Source: Nemertoderma westbladi (lineage: Eukaryota > Xenacoelomorpha > Nemertodermatida > Nemertodermatidae). From it: DNA of 64,000 bases. This document shows positions 43,467 to 53,838 of this stretch, piece after piece. Made by a program: the position numbers and the translations under genes. The stretch lies in assembly GCA_032718475.1 (NCBI GenBank), contig JAUCBJ010007698.1, positions 23,432-87,431 of the forward strand, in the 5' to 3' direction. The notes beneath the pieces were generated by a model. The model was not told the DNA's origin. It saw only the letters and a list, made by a program, of their open reading frames with translations, and made no database searches. Every line of letters begins with the position of its first letter. The stretch's first letter is position 1.

Positions 43467-46400
43467 TTACGTTATGGAGTCCCTAGATGTTTGAAGGATT
43501 AGGGAGGTGGTCGTGGGAAGAGAATCTTGCCTTCCACAGTTTCCGGAGAGTCCTCCATTCCCTTCCGATAAACACAAACGACCGACTGGGTGATTGAGTC
43601 GCTGCATCCTGAATACAATTCCAGGTTTCCTCTTCGTCCTGGAATAGTGACGATAGAAACATCGCTCAAAGTATATGACGGCGTCACAAAGCCGATTCCA
43701 GGAGCTATAGTGGTCCGTCGCTCTCTGCAGGAGAGGTGAGAGTCCCTGCGAGACGTCTGATGTTCCAGAGCTCCAATCGCTCTCTCTGATCTTCATGAAG
43801 GATCCACTCGCGGTGGGGAGGCCCAGATCCACGGCGTCGTCCCTGGCAACATGTAATACCGACAGATCTATCCCGGGTTCAAATAACTCCGATCCACACG
43901 TCCGGGTTTCAGGTTCGACTTTCTCCGCTCCCTTGGCTGGTATAATCTCAGTCGGAGTAAGATGGGGAGGCCATTCATTCTCCTTACTCAGGAAGTCGGG
44001 TTCACCTAATCGGTCTGTAGTATCTGTCAGTTCTTGAGGAGTTGCTCCTCTGGAAGCGATGTCCGTTGGATTAAACTTCTTGGGGCAATATCTCCATTGA
44101 TCTACCTTGGAGCTAAGATTGTCATTATCTGAGGAGTGTGGTGTTCCCTCAGTTGGGTCGTCTCCCTCACTAGTATCATCTTCCCATTTACTCCGCTGGC
44201 AGACGCGATCTTGAAGCAGTCTTTCTCTGAGCGTTCTACGGGAAGGTCCAGTAAGGTACCAACCTACTCTAGTTCTTACCGCATAGGGCTGAAGTGGTTG
44301 CGGTTGAGCAGGTCGTTTCTCTAATGTCTCCAGCGCCTCATGCGCGTTTTGGCCGATGAGTATTTGCAATCCAGGATAATCAGTCTGGAATCGAGGTATG
44401 TTAAGATGTTGGATGCTCTCATCCTCGTCCCAATTATAAAGGTCTGCTTGAGTAGTAGCGAAGTTCTTTATAGCCACCATTTTCACTGACCTGATGCTAT
44501 GTTCTCCTAGTTCGTCCTGGGGGGTGGACAACTCACATATATAATAGTCGGCAGCTACAGTAGAATTCCAAACCTGCATGATCCCTGACAGGTTTAGCTT
44601 GGTTCGGAACTTGGGTTGTCCAGCAAAGATGACTTCGGCTAGTTCCCTATCGATGAATGTTCCTGTGCTACCGGAGTCCAGGAGGGCGTTCACTATATAG
44701 CTCTTCTGAGGTCCGTGGACCCGTAACTGGACTACAGGAAATTCTCGGATTCCTATATTGGAAGTTGGCGCTTTCCAAGATGGTTGTTGATCGGAAGTAG
44801 TTAAGGTAAGGTCGCTGTCTGTGTCTTTCTCATACACGAGTGCTCGATACACTGCGGTGGTGTGTATTAGGTAACAGGATTCGTTTTGGTCGGAGAACTC
44901 GTCCGTATAGAATCCTTCCATCTCAGATTGATCAGTGTCGTTCACATCACTGAATTGGACATGTAGTTCGGACTCACTTACCTGACTCGGGCTGTTTCGT
45001 TCGAATTCCGTGTGCAACAAGATATGATGTTTTGCGCCGCACTTTGCACACCTTGCGTCGGAGTTACAGGTTCGCCGTTGGTGTCCTCGTCTGAGGCAAT
45101 TATAACACAACCGCTTATCCCACATGACTTCACGTCTATCCTCGAGTGATTTCCTCAGGAATTTATCACACGCATTTAAACGGTGGGGCCCGTCGCACAG
45201 CACACATTTCGGCTTGATGTTACTTACTTTAACCTGTGCTATGTGGTGCACACTTGTTCTTTCCTCGGGCTTTCTCACCTGAATTCCTTTAGGAGACGTA
45301 GGAGGGGTTTTTTGTACCGGTTCCCTTCTGTCATTGGGTCGAGACTTGGATTTACTTACCTGTTCTTTAGGCATTTTATTGACATAATAAGGCCTGTCAG
45401 TGTCTTTCCCGCTGTCCTCTCCTTGAGAGGTTTGGCTTTCACCGTCGTCGGTATAACATACTGGTGTTACCCTTCTCCTAGAAACGGGTTTCTCACTTAC
45501 CTTGTTTTCCAATGTCTTCTCTCTGGACTGCCTTAGGAGCTGTAATTTCACTTCTCCATCTAAGAATGACATGAGATCAGCCATGGTAGGGTCTCGTCGT
45601 TGTTGTTCCATCATATATAACACTTTCTTATCCCAGCGTGTACCTACTCCACCCTTGGGCAAAGTAGATGCTAAGGCTCCTACAACCATAGAATTCTGGT
45701 ATTCATGAGACTTACCTAACCAATCTAGTTGTCTACAGATCTCCTGAATCTCATCGGAAAACTCTATAATCCCGCTGCTAAGAAACTTTCGGGGCGCCAT
45801 TAATTTTGCATATAAATACCTAGCTATGTTAGTCCTATTACCATACCTGATGTTTAGTGTATCCCAAACTTGTCTTAATCCATCTGGATGTCCAATAAAT
45901 TTTAACGCCATTGACTTGGGAGGTCCTTCCAAGCACTCGATGAGGTATCTAAGTTTTTCTCCATTAGATAGTACAGAGTTCTGTATGTTATCTTTGTAAT
46001 ATTCATTAAAAGGTAACCATTTCATCTCATCTCCATTGAACTTGACGATCTCTCCAACCTTTACCGCTTGCCGGGCTTCGGTTCTAGCCATTTGACGCGT
46101 AAAACTTTCTTGGGCCATTGTGCTATTTAATATCGAGTTATCGGTATATAAATTTCTCTGATTATGATCAGTTCTATAGGGAATATCATTATCAACAGGT
46201 CTATAATTACCCTTAATAGGGTTCACTATAGGAGTTTCTACTTCGCTAGCAGTATATATGCGTGTAGGCTCCACACCTTGCGCATGCAATACTTCAGACC
46301 TAACAGGTTGACACATTGTTACAGAGGGTGGTGGTATACCCCTTTGTATGTTCACTAATTTATCGCATTTTAACGCGATACTTTGCTGCACCTCTTGCAA

Positions 46401-47876
46401 CTCTAGTCTACTTTCCCTTACTGTGCCCTTGAATTGCTGGACAGTCTCCTGCATCTGCCCGAGCAGGAGATCCATCCCCCGCCGTCTCTCGTCCACCCAT
46501 TCGACCGCCGAAGCGGGAGTCGCCAACGTTGTAGCGGGCGGACGAGGGACAACGGGAGACAAATCTGGAATATTTCGCTCGGGGTCCAGGACCTGAACTG
46601 TCTCCTGGGCAGTTCTACTGGGCACAAGTAGCTTAGTGCTATGTAGAGGGAATTTAGAGGTAGCTTCAGGGAGCAGAGGTGTCTCTATCACCGAAGGGGT
46701 GATTTCAAGAACAGGCCTAATTATTTCAGGCTCATCTACTATCGTAGGGAGTCTTTCTATTTTAATTATTTGGTCTGCGGGCTCTGTACTACCTACTTTG
46801 GTGTTATTTAGTTGCCTTCTAACAGCTGGAGGCAAATCAGGCAATTTCTGCCGGTGGAATGTTCTTTTGTGTCTGCTTAGACGAGATCTATTTCCTTTGC
46901 CTTCAGTATCGGTGGTATCGCCTTCTTCAGATGATGTATATCCCTGTCTTTTGGGAGTAGATCGATTCATCATCCGCATATTACTAGCTGTTAACTGTTT
47001 ACTGAAGTCGTCTTGCTTCTCTTGAAGCGTTTCCAACTCCAGTTGGGCGATCTCTTCAGCCGCTTTCCGTTCTGCTTCTGCTGCTGCTGCTTTTGCCTCT
47101 GCCGCTGCCGCTTTTACCTCTGCCGCTGCTTCTGCTGCTTTTGCCTCTGCCGCTGCTTCTGCTGCTGCCGCTTTTGCCTCTGCCTCTGCTTTTGCTGCGG
47201 CCTTTCTGTCTTCTATACGTTTTTTCTTTACTTGTTCTTCTTGTTCTCTAACGATGCGGAGTTGTTCATCGAATTTAGCTTGGTTCGCCGCTAACCTATC
47301 CACATCAATCGCATCTAACACAAGTTTGGCTCCTTCGCTATTAGGGCTAAGTCCCTCTAGCCTTCTCCTCAACTCTTCATCTCCCACAAAACGCTGATAG
47401 TCTGACAGATAGATGTCAATAGCATCCCTCTTATGCGGTTTCTCTGCTGTCACTTCGCTTTCTTCTTGAGAAGAAGTGGCGTCGGTTGATTCTTCATAGG
47501 TTGGCCGCTCATCATAAACCTTATCCGCCATCTTCGCTCCGCGTTCGGGCGTCCGCTCAACAGTATCCGAACTACTGGAGCTATCGGGCCGTTGAGAAGT
47601 AAGTCCCTGGCTCGCGGGTTGTTGCGGTTCCACTGCTTCTTGGTCCCGCTTAACTTGGGCTCGAGTACCGATGATAGACCTACGGCGCTTCACTAACTTC
47701 GCGAATTGCGAAATTGCTTCTACTAACCTAGGTTCTGACACAGCTACTGTAGGGGTTGTCTTTCTTACAGTAGGAGGGGTTTCAGACCTCGGTCTGGGAT
47801 TCTCTATACTCCTATCTGATAAACAGACTGTTGTTTCTAGGAGACTATCTGACAGAGTTTGCCTTGTGTCAGACAT
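43467..47876 (-). CDS. BEL/Pao Gag-protease fused to RNase H tail and integrase N-terminus (RT deleted)
   Basis: 1469 codons, ATG at 47876. N-terminal disordered region; Ala/Glu coiled coil (about 215-300); DUF1759 gag domain from about 612 (KFNGDEMKWLPFNEYY, LIECLEGPPKSMALKF, WDTLNIRYGN). Cysteine clusters at about 892-950 include CYNCLRRGHQRRTC and CAKCGAKHHILLH. The A17-type protease has an intact loop (NALLDSGSTGTFIDRELAEV, about 1065), followed by TRVGWYLTGPSRR. About 60 residues later comes DQWRYCPKKFNPTDIASRG, the conserved end of BEL RNase H, then YSSWNRL of the integrase N-terminus. The whole reverse transcriptase, most of RNase H and the integrase core are absent, yet the frame stays open across the junction. 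The last about 50 residues may be out of frame: a neighbouring frame (43687-43499) is also open. It could package RNA as Gag but cannot copy it. Confidence 0.9.
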   Translation of the reverse strand: MSDTRQTLSDSLLETTVCLSDRSIENPRPRSETPPTVRKTTPTVAVSEPRLVEAISQFAKLVKRRRSIIGTRAQVKRDQEAVEPQQPASQGLTSQRPDSSSSSDTVERTPERGAKMADKVYDERPTYEESTDATSSQEESEVTAEKPHKRDAIDIYLSDYQRFVGDEELRRRLEGLSPNSEGAKLVLDAIDVDRLAANQAKFDEQLRIVREQEEQVKKKRIEDRKAAAKAEAEAKAAAAEAAAEAKAAEAAAEVKAAAAEAKAAAAEAERKAAEEIAQLELETLQEKQDDFSKQLTASNMRMMNRSTPKRQGYTSSEEGDTTDTEGKGNRSRLSRHKRTFHRQKLPDLPPAVRRQLNNTKVGSTEPADQIIKIERLPTIVDEPEIIRPVLEITPSVIETPLLPEATSKFPLHSTKLLVPSRTAQETVQVLDPERNIPDLSPVVPRPPATTLATPASAVEWVDERRRGMDLLLGQMQETVQQFKGTVRESRLELQEVQQSIALKCDKLVNIQRGIPPPSVTMCQPVRSEVLHAQGVEPTRIYTASEVETPIVNPIKGNYRPVDNDIPYRTDHNQRNLYTDNSILNSTMAQESFTRQMARTEARQAVKVGEIVKFNGDEMKWLPFNEYYKDNIQNSVLSNGEKLRYLIECLEGPPKSMALKFIGHPDGLRQVWDTLNIRYGNRTNIARYLYAKLMAPRKFLSSGIIEFSDEIQEICRQLDWLGKSHEYQNSMVVGALASTLPKGGVGTRWDKKVLYMMEQQRRDPTMADLMSFLDGEVKLQLLRQSREKTLENKVSEKPVSRRRVTPVCYTDDGESQTSQGEDSGKDTDRPYYVNKMPKEQVSKSKSRPNDRREPVQKTPPTSPKGIQVRKPEERTSVHHIAQVKVSNIKPKCVLCDGPHRLNACDKFLRKSLEDRREVMWDKRLCYNCLRRGHQRRTCNSDARCAKCGAKHHILLHTEFERNSPSQVSESELHVQFSDVNDTDQSEMEGFYTDEFSDQNESCYLIHTTAVYRALVYEKDTDSDLTLTTSDQQPSWKAPTSNIGIREFPVVQLRVHGPQKSYIVNALLDSGSTGTFIDRELAEVIFAGQPKFRTKLNLSGIMQVWNSTVAADYYICELSTPQDELGEHSIRSVKMVAIKNFATTQADLYNWDEDESIQHLNIPRFQTDYPGLQILIGQNAHEALETLEKRPAQPQPLQPYAVRTRVGWYLTGPSRRTLRERLLQDRVCQRSKWEDDTSEGDDPTEGTPHSSDNDNLSSKVDQWRYCPKKFNPTDIASRGATPQELTDTTDRLGEPDFLSKENEWPPHLTPTEIIPAKGAEKVEPETRTCGSELFEPGIDLSVLHVARDDAVDLGLPTASGSFMKIRESDWSSGTSDVSQGLSPLLQRATDHYSSWNRLCDAVIYFERCFYRHYSRTKRKPGIVFRMQRLNHPVGRLCLSEGNGGLSGNCGRQDSLPTTTSLILQTSRDSIT

Positions 47877-50079
47877 GTTTGTTTGTACAGTTGGATGCCT
47901 ACTGCTATATTACAGTCTAAGCAAGTCTAGTAATTCAGTATTAACTGCTAGCCTAGTAATTAATTACCGGTACTGCTACTCAGTGTAGCGTGATATATAT
48001 AATATATTAGAATACCAGTATGCCTATAGTATATATAAGTATTATTACAGACTAGGTTTATCACAGAATACCGGTATAATTTTAGCACAAATATATATAA
48101 ATATATAATAGGCCTATCGGGAATACCGGTATACAGCTTACAGTTTGTAGTATATATAATTCTGGAATAGAATTAATTACATGTACCGGTATAATTTTAG
48201 CCTAGATTTATAGAAATAAGATAATAGGCCTATCGTAAATACCGGTATATCAATTATTTTGGAATAATTGAATTTCAGAACTTTAGGGTTACTTGGTTAC
48301 TTTAACTTACTTTATTACCGTTATTTAAGCAGTAATCCAACTGATATTGAGACCTAATGGTTGTATGGTAGGCCTACGATTTATAAATCGTTAGATTTGA
48401 TTTATAATATATATATACCCGTTTTAATGGGTTTTGTCAATGTTTGAAATAAATGTTATTATTTCTGGGGAGTAATCACTACACAAAGCGGTGCGCTTTC
48501 AGTGAAGTGTTACGTACAGGACACTAAAACAAATAATACTAATTTACCTAAGTTACTTAATACTACAAATTACGTACAATTCGGGTTGAGATTACAATCT
48601 CTAAATAAACACAAAAATTTACAAAAACACAAATACGAATTTTTAGGGTAATTTTACAAGAAGTCTACAAACCAGCCTAACAAAGGGTTAGAAAAACCGG
48701 TTATTACAGCGGACAGGGTACTACGGTATTTGAAATAATAAGTAGTAGTAAATACACTGCGTTGTCTAGATAGGAAAATGCCACCGCCTGACGACCTATA
48801 GCCGTATCGCTATAGGTTCTACGTTATGTATCACGGAGTGTTCCTACCTAGAAGTTAATAGAGCTAATCGAATGTGCCTATCAACCACTTTACAACACAA
48901 ATATAATGCCTACAATAATTACTTCGGAAAGCACCGTACACTAAACCCTAAATTAGGTACGAGTACTTGTATAACAAATAATCAGTAGTTAAATATACTT
49001 GAACAGCTAAAAGAACCACGGCATCTGCTGGAGTGACCGATGCACAAAATCACCAGTCTTTACCTACGCCGAGCAGCCCGTGTAGTACCGAGGTTAATTT
49101 AACTATAACGGTATGTATAACAAACACAATTACTGTAGGAACAAACTTGGGGAATGAATGTTGCGGATAATCGCATAAACTCTGAATAATAAATATTACG
49201 CTACGCGTACAAACTACTCAAACAAAATACAGACCGAACACTGACAGACTACTATCAAGCCTAAACAAACTACGGTATATGCAGACTCCGAAATGATTAG
49301 GGAGTATGCGCTCTAACCCAGTAGTGCGACTTATTCTTTAGTTGGGGGTTTACCTTACCGCATTGGCTGCCCCTACTGCCTAATCGTACTTAATCGGACA
49401 GATGATCTACACACGCGGCAATCCGTTCAGACCTAATAACAGCCAGACAACTATCCAGCCTACAAATTATCTAAATAAAATTATACGCTACCCGTACAGA
49501 CTTACACAAACAAAGTACAGACTAAACGATGGCAGACTACTCTCAAGCCTAAATAAACCACAGGACATGCAGACTCCGAAATGATTAGGGAGTATGCGCT
49601 CTAACCCAGTAGTGCGACTTATTCTTTAGTTGGGGGTTTACCCTACCGCATTGGCTGCCCCTACTTCCTAACCGTACTTAATCGGACAAGTGCTCTACAC
49701 ACACTGCAATTCGTTCGGACTTAACAGCAATCAGACAACAGCTCAGCCTACAAATCGTCTGTACAATCTGATCAGGCTTACACGCCTTCTGTTCAATACT
49801 GGCCTACAAATAAATAAAACTTGACAGAAATAAGTAAAATCTCAATAAAAAATCAGGGCGGCCGTTCCCTGATTAAGTACTAAGACCTACCGGTATACAA
49901 CTATCAAAATCGAATAATACTGCTGTACCTGTACTGCTGTAGGTACCGGTCCGGGTGGTTAGGTAGTCAGGCCTACTGGTACCGGTTCTGGCAGTTGGGC
50001 CTACTGACCTACAGATGTACCGGTTGACCGGTACTTTTAACTTTATTGCTTACTGCAATAATGAAGCTATATCCTTTAA
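47877..50079 (-). other. 5' leader of the BEL/Pao element
   Basis: 2.2 kb of non-coding DNA between the gag ATG and the 5' LTR, rich in ACCGGTA and ATATATA strings. It contains a tandem duplication (49190-49770). No 18-base complement to a tRNA 3' end starting TGG is found next to the LTR. Confidence 0.7.
49190..49770. repeat. Tandem duplication of about 288 bp in the leader
   Basis: Two units sharing ACGCTAC.CGTACA, CAGACTCCGAAATGATTAGG, GAGTATGCGCTCTAACCCAG, TTCTTTAGTTGGGGGTTTAC and CGCATTGGCTGCCCCTACT in order. The older element's leader (7.2-7.4 kb) is also duplicated, but with unrelated sequence. Confidence 0.85.
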
Positions 50080-51314
50080 TGTTCGCGCTTTCAGACCTTT
50101 GGCAGTTTAACCCGCCAAATTAGAATGTCTTCTAGATAATAAATCTGCTTTTTAGTCTATGACAAGTATTTGATTCACTACACTAGTCGAAACCAATCCG
50201 TGCGCGACCATTCACCCGCTGGATATTCCCGGGAGATTGGGTTCGACGGTTTAATTTTTATTGCTATGTAAGCCTAATGTATTATTCGACTGACAGTATT
50301 ATATAATCTCTGACAATATTATTCACCTTCGGTAATATTAACAGTTCCTTTAGGACGTGGCGCTTTATCTATATAAACAGAGTTATGACTTAAACTACTC
50401 GCAACGATATGGCTTAATTATAATCCACATATATGGCGCATTCTTTAGGAATTGCTTCTTTAACAGACTCACTCATACACTATGCTGCACAATACTGCAC
50501 ACTAATCTGCCAATCTTCACTGATTTTAGTCACATATAAAAGGAATACAGGCTGACTCATGTAGGGTCTATCAAATAACATTAGATTCACTTCAAACCAC
50601 TTTAACATAAGTCACAATCGTTATTGGTAACCTTTCTCTCTTACCTTCGGTATATCAAGAATATTGGGTTGCGGGGTCATTTATCGTTATTCCAAATATA
50701 ATTATTCATCAACCATATTATGAAGAACTGACAGCAAATAGCAGTATAAAACAACAAGTCAGTACCGGTAGGTACTGCACATAGGCATGAGATATTCAAG
50801 TAGTCAGTTTGCAGTCATCAGAGTCTTTAGGTAGTTAAAGGATATATGCCCTTTATAATTAAACCTACTAGTGTACGACTAAAAAGCAGTACAGCACAAA
50901 AATACTTCCAAGCCGTTCTTTCTTTGGCTCAAGACTGAATGAAAACACTGCACATAGGCATTGCGTCATTTCTCGGAAATTTTATGTACAAGGAGCCACA
51001 AAAACGCTCTCATTGGCTGACTGAACTGAAAGACGCCGTAGAACAAAGGAAATCAACACGTATGAATGTCAGCTGTTAACCGTAGTCATAGTAACTACTG
51101 TTCAAGAGTAGCTATCACCCCTTTGCGTCACGAATTGCCATAGAATCACAAAATATGCCTTTCACAGTACACATACGGAGGAAATAGGTCTTAGATCCTC
51201 TAAAAACACCGATACAGCAATAATACGGTCTCTTACACTTATTAAATCAACTACAGAGTATTTTAATGTAAAAGATAATAAAAATAACGGGGCAATTCAG
51301 CAAAGGCTTTTACA
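50080..51314 (-). repeat. 5' LTR (intact)
   Basis: 1235 bp, TG...CA, near-identical to the 3' LTR. It is also the uninterrupted reference site for the TIR transposon in that LTR. Confidence 0.95.
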
Positions 51315-51319
51315 AATAT
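51315..51319. repeat. Target-site duplication, right copy (AATAT)
   Basis: Directly after the CA of the 5' LTR; matches 36878-36882. Confidence 0.85.
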
Positions 51320-51598
51320 ATGTCACAATATTGGTCTGTCGGTAGCTGGTCAATGAATCTCTCATAAATTTGTTAATTAGTCGCTGCTCAGTCATTGAAC
51401 ATTTGAACACGTGCTGCTCGAAGACCCCACAACGTGTAATTGTGCTGTTGGTGATATACGTCACAAGGTACACTACCTACTACAGTAACTCACTAAACAC
51501 AAATTTGGTTTTGTATTTTATTACTGGATGTGATCCTAATGCCAGCTTTCAAATTTGACGGCGTCGTGTCTGTCTATATGCTAGTTTATCAAAATATC

Positions 51599-53130
51599 AG
51601 CCATACACAGTGCCGGCGGACCCAGCAACATAGCAGCCCCAGATCTCGCGGCCAGCCATACACAGTGCCGGCGGACCCAGCAACCTAGCGCCCCCAGATC
51701 TCGCGGTCAGCCATACACAGTGCCGGCGGACCCAGCAACATAGAAGCCCCAGATCTCGCGGCCAGCCATACACAGTGCCGGCGGACCCAGCAACCTAGCG
51801 CCCCCAGATCTCGCGGTCAGCCATACACAGTGCCGGCGGACCCAGCAACATAGAAGCCCCAGATCTCGCGGCCAGCCATACACAGTGCCGGCGGACACAG
51901 CAACCTAGCGCCCCCAGATCTCGCGGCCAGCCATACACAGTGCCGGCGGACCCAGCAACATAGCAGCCCCAGATCTCGCGGCCAGCCATACAAAGTGCCG
52001 GCGGACCCAGCAACCTAGCGCCCCCACATCTCGCGGCCAGCCATACACAGTGCCAGCGGACCCAGCAACATAGCGCCCCCAGATCTCGCGGTCAGCCATA
52101 GACAGTACCGGCGGACCCAGTAACATAGTGCCCCCAGATCTCGCGGCCAGCAATACACAGTGCTGGTGGACCCAGCAACCTAGCTCCCCCAGATCTCGCG
52201 GTCAGCCACACACAGTGCCGGCGGACCCAGCAACATAGCGCCCCCAGATCTCGCGGTCAGCTATACACAGTGCTGGTGGACCCAGCAACCTAGCTCCCCC
52301 AGATCTCGCCGCCAGCCATACACTGTGCTGACGGACCCAGCAACATAGCACCCCCAGATCTTGCGGTCAGCCATACACAGTGCCGACGGACCCAGCAACA
52401 TAGCAGCCCCAGATCTCGCGGCCAGCCATACACAGTGCCGGCGGACCCAGCATCCTAGCGCCCCCAGATCTCGCGGCCAGCCATATACAGTGCCGGCGGA
52501 CCCAGCAACATAGAGCCCCCAGATCTCGCGGTCAGCCATATACAGTGCCGACGGACCCAGCAACATAGCAGCCCCAGATCTCGCGGCCAGCCATACACAG
52601 TGCCGGCGGACCCAGCAACCTAGCGCCCCCAGATCTCGCGGCCAGCCATATACAGTGCCGACGGACCCAGTAACATAGCGCCCCAGATCTCGCGGCCAGC
52701 CATACACAGTGCCGGCGGACCCAGCAACCTAGCGCCCCCAGATCTCGCGGCCAGCCATACACAGTGCCGGCGGACCCAGCAACCTAGCGCCCCCAGATCT
52801 CGCGGCCAGCCATATACAGTGCCGGCGGACCCAGCAACCTAGCGCCCCCAGATCTCGCGGCCAGCCATACACAGTGCCGGCGGACCCAGCAACCTAGCGC
52901 CCCCAGATCTCGCGGTCAGCCATATACAGTGCCGACGGACCCAGCAACATAGCAGCCCCAGATCTCGCGGCCAGCCATACACAGTGCCGGCGGACCCAGC
53001 AACCTAGCGCCCCCAGATCTCGCGGCCAGCCATACACAGTGCCGGCGGACCCAGCAACATAGTGCCCCCAGATCTCGCGGCCAGCCATACACAGTGCCGG
53101 TAGACCTATCAACATAGCGCCCCGGATCAA
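51599..53130. repeat. 55-bp satellite array, about 28 units
   Basis: Head-to-tail 55-bp units with consensus parts GCCAGCCATACACAGTGCCG, GCGGACCCAGCAACCTAGCG and CCCCCAGATCTCGCG. Common variants (CAACAT/CAACCT, GCAGCC/GCGCCC, GGCCAG/GGTCAG) tend to alternate between neighbours in the first 400 bp, suggesting 110-bp dimers. The array starts within 300 bp of the right end of the BEL element. The unit contains GCCGGC and AGATCT palindromes. ORFs across the array are artefacts of a 165-bp (three-unit) open frame. Confidence 0.95.
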
Positions 53131-53399
53131 CATATCACCCCAGATTAGCTGTCCACCTTCTTACATATTATTGTTGCAGATAATCAATCAATTACTTTAT
53201 TCCAAAATTGAAGCATTACTCTATGTCGTTAGTATTAACAGCGAGTTGTTATTTAGCACTTTACAACTGTACATTTAGCAGATAGGGGGGGAAACTGGAC
53301 GCAATAAAAATTCATCCCTCTCCAGGGGAAATTGGACGCAAATAACAGCTGATTACTCTCAAAAATAAAATTGTAACCTGTTCTATTGTGTTTAGTTTA

Positions 53400-53730
53400 T
53401 TGTTTTGGTTAAGATAACGTGTCACTGTAAAGTAAAGTAAAAGTACCGTAAAGTAAATTTTCTTCGGCCACTAGGCCAGGGATTACGCACAAAGTCTGAG
53501 AACTTATTTCCAGTGCGGTCCCCCCAGAACTTTACTCCCCAGAGGAAACTCTAGTACTCATTTAGCTACCGCTTAAGGATGCAAGATTAAAGATGCGCCC
53601 TGGCTGGTCCCTTTAAAGCATTCGTGCCGAAACGAAAACTGCCCTGGCCCATGTGAGTATCGAACCCACGACCTACAGGAGATGTGAATTCAATGCAACC
53701 ACTACACCAAGGTGGAACCTTTAGTACTGT
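53400..53730 (-). mobile_element. tRNA-derived SINE
   Basis: On the minus strand the head reads TTGGTGTAGTGGTTGCATTG (A box) and GTCGTGGGTTCGATACTC (B box), about 35 bases apart, followed by roughly 250 bp of unrelated body. The 3' part is (TTTAC)-rich, reading ACTTTTACTTTACTTTACAG. This is the classic layout of a tRNA-derived SINE. Confidence 0.7.
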
Positions 53731-53807
53731 AACCTGCTCCTTTCCCTAAATTGAGCATTTAACTTTGAGGCGGGGTATTAATTCGCCAAGGTGGGTTTTG
53801 CGTCTAG

Positions 53808-53835
<28 letters not shown>
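53808..53835 (+). repeat. Poly-C tract, 28 bases
   Basis: Longest homopolymer in the window. Others of 14 bases or more: G at 16470, 17601, 19653, 23991, 32975, 60593 and 63854; C at 56506, 59114 and 63690. Confidence 0.95.

Positions 53836-53838
<3 letters not shown>

Larger units (their letters stand above)
36883..51314 (-). mobile_element. Full-length BEL/Pao-type LTR element, young, lacking reverse transcriptase
   Basis: Bounded by two LTRs (50080-51314 and 36883-40453, the latter split by a later transposon) and a 5-bp target duplication AATAT (36878-36882 and 51315-51319). The LTRs begin TG and end CA. By eye they differ by only four substitutions and one single-base indel over 1235 bp, so insertion was recent. 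Internal parts in sense order: a 2.2-kb leader, one 1469-codon ORF (gag, protease, RNase H tail, integrase N-terminus), then about 3 kb of 3' sequence. Directly inside the 5' LTR the sense strand reads TTAAAGGATATAGC, with no TGG-starting primer-binding site. The base string before the 3' LTR (GGGAGCGG) is purine-rich and could be the polypurine tract. It must rely on another element's polymerase. Confidence 0.92.

Noticed and set aside
43467-47876. Domesticated host Gag gene
   Set aside because: The ORF sits between near-identical LTRs with a target duplication, so it is part of a recent transposon insertion.
51599-53130. CRISPR array
   Set aside because: No unique spacers: the entire 55-bp unit repeats head to tail, and the DNA is eukaryotic.
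51707-53133. Long minus-strand ORFs (up to 148 codons) with repeating WPRDLGALGCWVRRHC-type peptides
   Set aside because: Produced by the 55-bp satellite: three units make 165 bp, which keeps a frame open. The same peptides appear in all three satellite blocks.
53640-53725. Functional tRNA gene
   Set aside because: tRNA-like head only; it is followed by a SINE body and tail, with no proper acceptor stem.
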